Of a stretch of DNA of 12,410 nucleotides, positions 5,663 through 12,410 are shown one piece after another. Position 1 is the stretch's first letter. The number at the start of each line of letters is the position of its first letter. The notes under the pieces were generated by a model that saw nothing but the letters and a program-made list of their open reading frames with translations, did not search any database and was not told where the DNA came from. The DNA is taken from NCBI GenBank assembly GCA_947176355.1, contig CAMWQY010000048.1, forward strand, positions 1 through 12,410, read 5' to 3'. The translations under genes were made by a program, and so were the position numbers. This stretch comes from an uncultured Porphyromonadaceae bacterium. GTDB taxonomy: Bacteria > Bacteroidota > Bacteroidia > Bacteroidales > Muribaculaceae.

Positions 5663-8593
5663 CCTAAAGTCAATACTTTTCAGATCCTCATCCCGCGAAG
5701 ATGTGCCGTATAGTATCTGATAGCGCCCGGCGCGAGGTGACAGCTCATCGATTGACGGATCATAATATTCGAACGCCTCCCCGTCTAAGGTCACGACTAC
5801 TTTCCCTTTCTCTCCGGCATTCAGTCCAATCTTCTGAAATCCTTTCAATGATTTTATAGGAGCTTCCGGATAATCAAGAGCCTTCACATATACCTGTATA
5901 GTTTCTGTCCCTTCCCTGTTTCCGGTATTTGTCACTGGAACGGTAAGCGTAACGCTTCCGTCTGTTTTCATAGATTTCTTCGACAGCTTTCCCTTGCCAA
6001 CCTCAAAGTCAGTGTAAGAAAGTCCCTCACCGAATGCATACAATGGATCTCCGTGGAAATATCGGTATGTGCGGTTATCCATATTGTAGTCAAGGAAGTC
6101 GGGCAGATCATCGTTGCTTCTATAGAATGTCACAGGAAGTTTTCCTCCCGGATTGTAGTCCCCGAAGATCACTTCTGCAAGTGCCTTTGCTCCTCCCTGA
6201 CCCGGATACCATGCCTGAATTAATGCATCATAACTGTCTTCCACACTTCCGAACGCAATCGCCGAACCTGAACAGTTTACGAATACTACCGGTTTCCCGG
6301 TCTCACGCATTGCTTTAAGTAGTTTTTCCTGAATCTTAGGGAGTTCAATGTCCTCCTTGTCGCCTCCTTCCCCTTCCATCTGTGCTGATATACCGCCAAT
6401 CACGATGATAGCGTCCATATCTTTCATTTCAGAAGCAAGATCATTGAATTCTATGGGTTTGCGCTCGCAAATGTCTCCTCTGAGCAAAGCAAAATTGCCA
6501 TTCCCATGTTTATACTCAATCTCTACGTCATATTCTTCTCCTTCCTTTACAGGGAAAGACTTATATTCGGGCTTGCGATTGAATCCAAATCCGCGGCGTC
6601 TCTCGGGTGCAGCTTCCTCTATCGTATTTCCATTCACTTTGAATGTATATCCGTTATCAGTAGAAAGAGTATATTTCATGTCGCCTGTGAATGTAGGTCT
6701 GATTGTGCCCGAAATGCGTACGGAAAGAGTATCCTTGCTGATTCCTTCGGCAAAACCCCATGCCCCGAATGTACTGAAATTGATATCTTTGTAATAATCA
6801 GTCCTATCTGGGTTTCCACTAAGGGAGTTATTGTTGAAAAATTCCACCTTCACTCCTTTCCCTTCGTTGAAATCACCTAAATGAGGAATTGTAGCATATT
6901 CGTCGTTTAGTTCGCAAGCTTTCTTATAGAATATATTGCTGTTAGGCACTGCTTTGCGGATTCCATCGAGTAGGGAATGTGTATGTTCCTGTGTAGGCTT
7001 CCCTCCGTAATTGCCGTTGAGCAGGTCCGTATCGTCTGCATTAGGCCCGATCACAGCTATATTCTTCACGTTCTTGGAAAGCGGAAGTACTCCATCGTTT
7101 TTCAGAAGCACCATCGATTCTCGGGCAGCCTGCGTCGCGAGCTCATCAAATACTTCGCTGCTTATAGTTTCCGGTCCCAAATTTGCCCATGGAAGCATCT
7201 CTGCCGGGTCAAACATGCCAAGTTCAAACCGTCCTTTAAGTGTCTTTCTGAGATGATCATCAAGTACGGATTCTTTGATCAATCCTTTATCCAATGCTTC
7301 TGTGAGCACCATGAATACCTTTCCGCATTCAAGGTCTGTTCCATTAAGAACTGCGTCTACTGAAGCTGAAAGTGGATCGGGGTGCGTCTCGTGCTGTCCC
7401 TTGTTGTAGAAGTTGTTGATGGCGTCGCAATCTGTCAGCACAATGGCATCATATCCCCATTTCCTGCGCAAGATATCTACTAAGAGTCGGTCGCTTGTGC
7501 AGCATGGCTCACCTTCATAGCGGTTGTAGGCACACATCACTTCCCTTACATTCCCTTTCTTTACAAGTGCTTTGAATGCAGGAAGATATGTCTCCCAGAG
7601 ATCTCGCATCGAGACGGATGCATTGTAGCTATGTCGCAGTGGCTCCGGTCCGCTGTGCACTGCATAATGCTTCGCACATGCATGAGTCTTGAAATATTTG
7701 TCGTCATTCCCTTGCATCCCCAATACTGTCTGTACTCCGAGCACAGCATTCATATATGGGTCTTCTCCACATGTCTCTTGGCCTCGTCCCCAACGTGGGT
7801 CGCGGAAAATATTTACGTTCGGACACCAGAAGGTAAGCTCAGGATTTCCCGGATAGTAAATTACTCCCATCGGCACATTGAATACATTATGGTCTGATCG
7901 GTTCCAGTTGGCGCGTGCTTCATCCGAAACGGCGGAAAAAACATCATAAAACAGTTTTTCGTTAAACGCTGCTGCCATTCCGATTGGTTGTGGGAATACG
8001 GTGTAATTATCTTGTCTTACTCCGTGGCATGCCTCGCTCCACCAATTATAGGATGGAATTCCCAATCGGTCAACGGATACTGACTTATTCATCATCAATC
8101 CCACTTTCTCTTCAGGAGTGAGTAGGGAAATCAAATTTTCTGTCCTTTCCTCATTCGATAGATTCGGATTCTGGAATGGATATTGATATCCTTGGTCAAT
8201 AGAAGTGCCATTTTCTGTAATATTTGCTTCTAAAGAGAGTGCTCCAAGTGTATTCCCTTGAGAATCCAAAATTTCTACGCTTCTAAATGTCTTTCCCGAA
8301 GATTCAGTAGGGGAGAGGGCGACCATTATATCCATTTGTTCCCCTGGTGCGATGGTCTCTGATGGATAAAAAGCCCGGATACATTCGCAACTCGGATTGG
8401 AGCTCCCTATTTTTACCGGAAGGTCAGATGTATTCTTCATGGCAAACGTGTGGCATACTGTTCCTGACTTAGGGTTTACAGTGCCAAAATCCCATTCGTA
8501 TGTATCAAATCTGACAGGACTTTTAAGTGTCTTAGCCGGCAACGGGGATGCCATCAAAAGCATCCCCAAAGCAATAATTTGAATTTTTCTCAT
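5651..8593 (-). CDS. Exported GH3 glycoside hydrolase (beta-xylosidase/beta-glucosidase type) with N-terminal DUF1573-like domain and PA14 insert
   Basis: This 980-residue protein starts with a signal peptide (cleavage near PLPA, residue 20). Residues about 25-125 look like a DUF1573 domain: WDFGTV, NTSDLPVKI, the SCEC motif at 68-71, and IAPGE. The GH3 catalytic barrel follows (about 140-500) with YNWWSEACHGV (182-192), DPRWGRGQETCGEDPY (265-280), KH (308-309) and the nucleophile region VLTDCDAI, where Asp388 is the expected nucleophile. The second GH3 domain starts near 510 and is split by a PA14-like insert (about 578-705). EGEGGDKED (740-748) supplies a candidate acid/base, Glu742. A C-terminal fibronectin III-like domain spans about 870-970. 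The WWSEACHGV signature favours the beta-xylosidase-like subgroup; exact substrate is uncertain. It hydrolyses terminal beta-linked sugars from oligosaccharides, probably in the periplasm. Middle gene of a three-gene run; only a weak TATCATTG (8613-8620) without a -33 box lies upstream. Confidence 0.93.
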   Translation of the reverse strand: MRKIQIIALGMLLMASPLPAKTLKSPVRFDTYEWDFGTVNPKSGTVCHTFAMKNTSDLPVKIGSSNPSCECIRAFYPSETIAPGEQMDIMVALSPTESSGKTFRSVEILDSQGNTLGALSLEANITENGTSIDQGYQYPFQNPNLSNEERTENLISLLTPEEKVGLMMNKSVSVDRLGIPSYNWWSEACHGVRQDNYTVFPQPIGMAAAFNEKLFYDVFSAVSDEARANWNRSDHNVFNVPMGVIYYPGNPELTFWCPNVNIFRDPRWGRGQETCGEDPYMNAVLGVQTVLGMQGNDDKYFKTHACAKHYAVHSGPEPLRHSYNASVSMRDLWETYLPAFKALVKKGNVREVMCAYNRYEGEPCCTSDRLLVDILRRKWGYDAIVLTDCDAINNFYNKGQHETHPDPLSASVDAVLNGTDLECGKVFMVLTEALDKGLIKESVLDDHLRKTLKGRFELGMFDPAEMLPWANLGPETISSEVFDELATQAARESMVLLKNDGVLPLSKNVKNIAVIGPNADDTDLLNGNYGGKPTQEHTHSLLDGIRKAVPNSNIFYKKACELNDEYATIPHLGDFNEGKGVKVEFFNNNSLSGNPDRTDYYKDINFSTFGAWGFAEGISKDTLSVRISGTIRPTFTGDMKYTLSTDNGYTFKVNGNTIEEAAPERRRGFGFNRKPEYKSFPVKEGEEYDVEIEYKHGNGNFALLRGDICERKPIEFNDLASEMKDMDAIIVIGGISAQMEGEGGDKEDIELPKIQEKLLKAMRETGKPVVFVNCSGSAIAFGSVEDSYDALIQAWYPGQGGAKALAEVIFGDYNPGGKLPVTFYRSNDDLPDFLDYNMDNRTYRYFHGDPLYAFGEGLSYTDFEVGKGKLSKKSMKTDGSVTLTVPVTNTGNREGTETIQVYVKALDYPEAPIKSLKGFQKIGLNAGEKGKVVVTLDGEAFEYYDPSIDELSPRAGRYQILYGTSSRDEDLKSIDFRVND

Positions 8594-8653
8594 CTAAGTG
8601 TTATTGTGTTTCCAATGATATTATCCCCCAAATCCAAACGCTCCTTCATTTAT

Positions 8654-8716
8654 AGTTGATAATTGATAATTGATCGTTGATAGTAGATAGTTGATCGTTG
8701 ATAGTTAATCGTTGCC
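8654..8716. repeat. Heptanucleotide repeat tract between Tricorn-like and GH3 genes
   Basis: Nine phased units are seen, the longest tract here: AGTTGAT, AATTGAT twice, CGTTGAT, AGTAGAT, AGTTGAT, CGTTGAT, AGTTAAT, CGTTGCC. The TTA at 8705-8707 in the eighth unit is the TAA stop of the protease gene. The sequence around it (AGTTAATCGTTG) is identical to that around the GH3 stop. Confidence 0.9.
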
Positions 8717-11700
8717 AACCTCCTCAAGCAGCGCAGAGACAGCCGTCTCAAGCTGGCGGTCCCGTCCATTAGCTATGTCTTCCGGCGTATTTGCTACCTT
8801 GATGTCCGGCTCCAATTGCGTATTCTCCAATATAGTCCCATCCTCAGTGCGGAATGCTACCACCGGAACGCCAAACAGAAGATCCGGATTCTGCAAATCG
8901 ATCCAATTCACGCTCGACATGGTGCCCGGTACCGGCATCCCTACAAGTTTCCCGAGATTCTTATGTTTATACACCCAAGGTGTGCCATGAGCATTCGAGT
9001 AGTTAGCCTCGCAAATGAGCATGATGCTTGGCTTGTTCCATCTGCGGGATGGCATTTCCGAAGATTTGTTGCCATGTATCTCCTGAGTGAGATACTTTTC
9101 GCCACTGAAGAGCACTTCGATATCTTCGTGCAGACGTCCCCCTCCATTCCAACGGGTGTCTATTACGATTCCTTCCTTATCCACAAATTCACCGAGCAAT
9201 TTTGCATATATCTTACGGAAAGAATCATCATCCATCGATCGAATATGCACGTATCCAAGACGTCCACCTGAGAGACTGTCCACTTCATGCTCACGAGCCT
9301 TTACCCAGCGATTGTAGAGAAGATTGTTCATGGCAGATGAAGTGATGGGGAGCACAACTTCCTCCCATTTTTCTCCTGTTGAAGGTCTGTTGAATGAAAC
9401 GAGAGTTTTCTTTCTTGTGATGTTATTGAGAGATTTAGCCCAATCTGCTTCTGCTATGATTGATTCTCCATTGATAGCAGTGACAATATCTCCAGCTTTC
9501 ACTTTGGAAGTAGCCCTGTCGAATGGACCTCCAGCCACTACTTCTTCTATCATCAATCCTTCAGATGGAACTTTGAGGTTGAATATCAGCCCTAAAGATG
9601 CCGTAGGATCTGCACCTCCCGCAGGATAATATCGCCCTCCGGAGTGTGACACATTCAATTCCCCAAGCAATTCGCTGAGCAGAGTCGCAAAGTCGTAGCC
9701 ATTGTTGATGTGTGGAAGAAAGCGACGGTAGTTTTCCACATAGCTTTCCCAATCTATTGGCATTTCAGGAAGATAGAATCGTTCGCGTGCCTCTGTCTCT
9801 ACATAGTTGAGCATGGCTTCCCTTTCGGCTGCTTCATCTATCTTCATTGATGTGGAAGTAGTGACATTGCTTAAGCTTTTGTCTTTGGGCGAGAATTTCT
9901 TTACATTTCTGCCGATGATGAAGATGTTCCCATCTTTGTCTGAGACCATTCCGGAAGCTCTTGTGCCGAGTTTCTTGAGAAGGGACACGTCTCCTTTCCT
10001 CAAGTCTTTTTCCCAAAGATCAAATCCATCTTCAAATTCCGACAGATAGTATAATGTCTCTCCATCCTTTGATAGGATATAGTCGCTCAAGTTAGATGAG
10101 TTTGGAGTTAGTCTTACAATGCGGTCAGCCAACCCCTCGCGGTCTATTACGATATCTTTTGTCTTGTCTGCTTTGTCTTCATCTTTTGCCTTCCCCTTTT
10201 TCTTATCTTTCTTCTTGGAATCTTTCTTTGTGTCGGATTCCTTTTCTGCATCTTTTTTCTGTTGTTTTTCCACTTCTTTCAGTAGCGCATAGTCCTCTTC
10301 TGAGAGTCGGAATTTGTCGTAGGCTTCCTGATTTAAGAATGCCATCATTACGTCCATTTCCGATCCCCATGACGCATGGTTTCTCATTCCATATCGTTCT
10401 GAAGCAAAGATGAGTGCATTGCCGTCGGCGCTCCATCGTGGCTCTTGATCGAAATATCCTGTTCTCGTAACCGGAATGAATTCTCCTGTCTGGGTGTCAA
10501 TAATGGATATGTCGCCGTATGGTTCATGCATAGGATTCATCACCTCCAAAGCTATGAGTCGGCTGTCAGGTGCCCAATATACCGGGAAGCCACCAGTGCG
10601 GTAATTGCTGATCGGTCCTCCATCAAGAGCTTTTACGCTCTTCGAAGCAAGATCCATCACCATCAGTTTGTTGCGGTCTTCTACGTATGCCATCTTCTTG
10701 CCGTCAGGAGATATTTGCGGATATCCTCGTTCCTGTCCATCATCCGGGAAGAGGGCTGTCTCCTCTATCAAGGTTGCATTTGAAAAGTTGGGATCATCTT
10801 TTCTTGCTATAGAAGCCTTGTAGATGTTCGACTTCCCATTTCTAAGAGAACTATAGTAAAGGGTTTTGCCGTCACTTCCCCATGATAAGTTGCTTTCAAT
10901 TGCAGGTGTGTGGGTGATCTGCTTTATAGAAGGATATTCCGTAGATGTTACGAATACTTCACCTCTGCTCGTGAAAGCCACCTGGCTCCCGTCGGGCGAG
11001 GGGAGTGCCTCATCCACTGAAGACACTGATACATTGACAGGTTCTTCTATTGAGTCGTCTGTCACTGTTATTTGAAGAGGCGAGGGGGTTCCTCCGGGAT
11101 TCATTGTGTAGAGTTCTCCGTTGTAGGTGAAAGCCATTTTGTCGTTGTTGGCGACGCTTAAGAATCTTACGGGGTGATTCTTGAAGTCAGTTATAGCTTT
11201 AGGTGATGCTTTTGGACAATTGAGGGGCATTGCATAGACATTGAATGACCCTCCGTCTCTTTCACTAAGAAAATATAGAGTTCCATCGTGGGGCGCAGGA
11301 GATCTGTCTTCCCCTGCATGGTCTGTCAGGTTAGTGTGCTTTCCTGTGGCTGGATCATAGATCCAAATGTCGCGGGTCACAGATGATGTGTGGTGCTTGC
11401 GCCACTTGTCTTCCATCCCTTTCACGTCCTCATAAAGGATTTTTCCGTCTGGAAGCACCGCAAGAGAAGTGGCAGGCGTCGGTAGCACCTGATGCAAGTT
11501 CGTACCCTCGGTAGATATGGCATAAAGTTCCGTTAGTCTCCCTGATGGGAAAGATGGGCTAATTGCCGGATCTTGAATAGCCGATGAGAAATAAATCTCT
11601 TTGCCATCCAAAGAAAAAGCCTCTGCCATCTCAGCGCCCGAATTATAAGTGAGTCTTTTTTCCGCTCCGCCATTGGATGGCATGATATAAAGATCCATGC

Positions 11701-11959
11701 TGCCATTGCGGTCGCTCGAAAATGCTATTTGCTTTCCATCCGGACTCCAAATTGGAGCTGATTCGTATGAAGGATTAAAAGTCAAGCGTTTAGCTTCCCC
11801 TCCGTTGGATAGCACAGTATAGATGTCACCCTTATAAGAAAAAGCTATTTTCTGACCATCCGGAGAGATTTTCACATCGCGCACCCAAAGAGGATTGACT
11901 GAATAAGCAGCAAAAGCCGTCAAAGCCACAGCTGCCGTAAATAGCATTCGATTATTCAT
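8705..11959 (-). CDS. Exported Tricorn-type S41 protease
   Basis: This 1084-residue protein has an N-terminal signal peptide (hydrophobic to about residue 20). Two propeller regions of PD40/TolB-like repeats follow (about 25-300 and 310-690; e.g. ISPDGQKIAFSYKGDIY, WSPDGKQIAFSSDRNG). A very Lys/Asp/Glu-rich linker spans about 564-605. The C-terminal half has the Tricorn core domain 1, a PDZ domain (about 785-865) and an S41-type domain (about 895-1055). The Tricorn catalytic tetrad (Ser745, His746, Ser965, Glu1023 in Thermoplasma) appears as Ser771-His772 in ELNVSH, Ser988 in EANYSNAHG and Glu1045 in LENTQLEPDI, with matching spacing, plus the NGGG oxyanion loop (938-941). It should cleave peptides in the periplasm. 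It has a consensus promoter and heads a probable operon with GH3 and WG genes. Activity is well supported; its partner and substrate are not known. Confidence 0.93.
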   Translation of the reverse strand: MNNRMLFTAAVALTAFAAYSVNPLWVRDVKISPDGQKIAFSYKGDIYTVLSNGGEAKRLTFNPSYESAPIWSPDGKQIAFSSDRNGSMDLYIMPSNGGAEKRLTYNSGAEMAEAFSLDGKEIYFSSAIQDPAISPSFPSGRLTELYAISTEGTNLHQVLPTPATSLAVLPDGKILYEDVKGMEDKWRKHHTSSVTRDIWIYDPATGKHTNLTDHAGEDRSPAPHDGTLYFLSERDGGSFNVYAMPLNCPKASPKAITDFKNHPVRFLSVANNDKMAFTYNGELYTMNPGGTPSPLQITVTDDSIEEPVNVSVSSVDEALPSPDGSQVAFTSRGEVFVTSTEYPSIKQITHTPAIESNLSWGSDGKTLYYSSLRNGKSNIYKASIARKDDPNFSNATLIEETALFPDDGQERGYPQISPDGKKMAYVEDRNKLMVMDLASKSVKALDGGPISNYRTGGFPVYWAPDSRLIALEVMNPMHEPYGDISIIDTQTGEFIPVTRTGYFDQEPRWSADGNALIFASERYGMRNHASWGSEMDVMMAFLNQEAYDKFRLSEEDYALLKEVEKQQKKDAEKESDTKKDSKKKDKKKGKAKDEDKADKTKDIVIDREGLADRIVRLTPNSSNLSDYILSKDGETLYYLSEFEDGFDLWEKDLRKGDVSLLKKLGTRASGMVSDKDGNIFIIGRNVKKFSPKDKSLSNVTTSTSMKIDEAAEREAMLNYVETEARERFYLPEMPIDWESYVENYRRFLPHINNGYDFATLLSELLGELNVSHSGGRYYPAGGADPTASLGLIFNLKVPSEGLMIEEVVAGGPFDRATSKVKAGDIVTAINGESIIAEADWAKSLNNITRKKTLVSFNRPSTGEKWEEVVLPITSSAMNNLLYNRWVKAREHEVDSLSGGRLGYVHIRSMDDDSFRKIYAKLLGEFVDKEGIVIDTRWNGGGRLHEDIEVLFSGEKYLTQEIHGNKSSEMPSRRWNKPSIMLICEANYSNAHGTPWVYKHKNLGKLVGMPVPGTMSSVNWIDLQNPDLLFGVPVVAFRTEDGTILENTQLEPDIKVANTPEDIANGRDRQLETAVSALLEEVGND

Positions 11960-12009
11960 GTTATATAGTTTTTCAGTTTTTTATTATCAGCAGTTTATGT
12001 TAGAAACTA

Positions 12010-12041
12010 CAAAGATAATGAATAAAACCGAAATCCGCAAA
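12010..12041 (-). promoter_or_regulatory. Bacteroidetes consensus promoter for the Tricorn-GH3-WG operon
   Basis: On the minus strand TTTG (12038-12041), exactly 20 bases, then TATCTTTG (12010-12017) is a full match to TTTG / TAnnTTTG. The start of transcription would be near 12002, about 43 nt before the protease ATG at 11959. It is the only full consensus promoter found upstream of the three genes. Confidence 0.8.
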
Positions 12042-12060
12042 TCCCTCCAATATTTAAGTA

Positions 12061-12128
12061 CTCATTGTTTAATGTTCAATACTCAATACATCTCCTCCAC
12101 AATTCATCGTTAATAATTATTAATTCAT
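12061..12128. repeat. Two heptanucleotide tracts upstream of the operon promoter
   Basis: CTCATTG, TTTAATG, TTCAATA, CTCAATA (12061-12088) are followed by a short C-rich break. AATTCAT, CGTTAAT, AATTATT, AATTCAT (12101-12128) come next. The second tract runs straight into the left end of interspersed-element copy 3. Confidence 0.7.
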
Positions 12129-12327
12129 TCAAGTTTCGCTTGTTCTATTATTTTGTACCTCAATGACTAAAGACTTAAAGTTGCGTAGCATTCTCTGCGA
12201 GCTCCGGCCGATGCGAAGCAGGCCGCAACCATTGCGAGCTTGCCATAACCGAGTCGAGAAGCTCTTAAGACATTGAAACTCTGCCCCTTTGCGCCTTTGC
12301 GTGAGATTGTACTTGCGAAAGTTGAGT
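12127..12327. repeat. Interspersed MITE-like element, copy 3 (201 bp)
   Basis: The left end ATTCAAGTTTCGCTTG and the reverse complement of the right end, ACTCAACTTTCGCAAG, match at 12 of 16 positions. The core matches copies 1 and 2, including the CGGCC/GGCCG stem (12205-12209 with 12221-12225) and CCTTTGCGCCTTTGCGTGAG. A minus-strand open frame across it is not taken as a gene, because it is encoded mostly by this repeat. Heptamer tracts border both ends. Confidence 0.75.
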
Positions 12328-12348
12328 AATTCATAATTCATAATTAAT
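12328..12348. repeat. Short heptanucleotide repeat tract
   Basis: Three units are seen: AATTCAT, AATTCAT, AATTAAT. They directly follow element copy 3. TCA at 12331-12333 is the TGA stop of the partial gene at the right edge. Confidence 0.7.
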
Positions 12349-12410
12349 CTCCTCCTCTGCCACAAAATTAAAATCTTCCGGATAATCATCATAATACTTG
12401 ATCTTTTTCT
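12331..12410 (-). CDS. C-terminal end of an unidentified gene (5' part beyond window)
   Basis: One minus-strand frame entering from the right edge reads KKIKYYDDYPEDFNFVAEEE followed by INYEL and a stop, 25 residues. Its acidic, protein-like composition looks more genuine than the competing frame, which runs on through the repeat element. The last residues and the stop come from heptamer units. Too short to identify a family. Confidence 0.5.
   Translation of the reverse strand, partial: KKIKYYDDYPEDFNFVAEEEINYEL

Noticed and set aside
8594..8704. Separate promoter for the GH3 gene
   Set aside because: TATCATTG at 8613-8620 differs from the -7 consensus at one base, and the -33 position 20 bases upstream is GGAG, so the support is too weak.
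8654..8716. Heptamer tracts as a CRISPR array
   Set aside because: The units are 7 bp and contiguous, with no spacers and no cas genes.
12129..12392. Minus-strand 87-codon open frame at the right edge
   Set aside because: Most of it is encoded by the interspersed element, and the same element elsewhere has no conserved frame. A different frame gives a better partial gene ending at 12331.

Overview
The window looks like a chromosomal segment of a Bacteroidales bacterium (gut Bacteroidia, perhaps Muribaculaceae-, Prevotella- or Bacteroides-like). The basis is three good matches to the Bacteroidetes promoter consensus (TTTG, about 20 bases, TAnnTTTG), secreted proteins with Bacteroidales-type N-terminal motifs and C-terminal sorting-like tails, moderate-to-low GC, and large secreted hydrolases. 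Genus cannot be set from the sequence alone.

Layout. (1) Positions 1-3240 hold three minus-strand genes for secreted proteins of unknown function: one cut by the left edge with a period-141 internal repeat, one of 334 aa and one of 176 aa. (2) A plus-strand gene at 3795-5120 encodes a secreted seven-repeat protein, probably a beta-propeller, with a Bacteroidales sorting-like tail. It ends at a strong bidirectional hairpin terminator. (3) A three-gene minus-strand run, 11959 down to 5177, reads in order: a Tricorn-type S41 protease, a GH3 glycosidase carrying an N-terminal DUF1573-like domain, and a short WG-repeat protein. A consensus promoter sits upstream and the shared terminator downstream, so it is probably one operon. 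(4) The right edge carries the last codons of another minus-strand gene.

The most distinctive content lies between the genes. Two repeat families fill the gaps. The first is a degenerate 7-bp tandem repeat (AGTTGAT, AATTGAT, CGTTAAT and similar, plus a TCAATAC flavour), found in at least eight tracts. Four minus-strand genes have their stop codon inside such a tract. The second is a non-coding element of about 200-230 bp present three times in the same orientation, with a fourth fragment. It has imperfect terminal inverted repeats (ACTCAA.TTTCGC type) and a conserved core, and is usually bordered by heptamer tracts. Together they look like a composite, MITE-like interspersed repeat system. 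A REP-like GC-rich hairpin stands apart at 1171-1192.

No SusC/SusD pair, transposase, CRISPR array, tRNA or rRNA was seen. The catalytic genes suggest periplasmic or surface breakdown of peptides and xylan-type or beta-glucosidic oligosaccharides, but the window has no complete polysaccharide utilisation locus.
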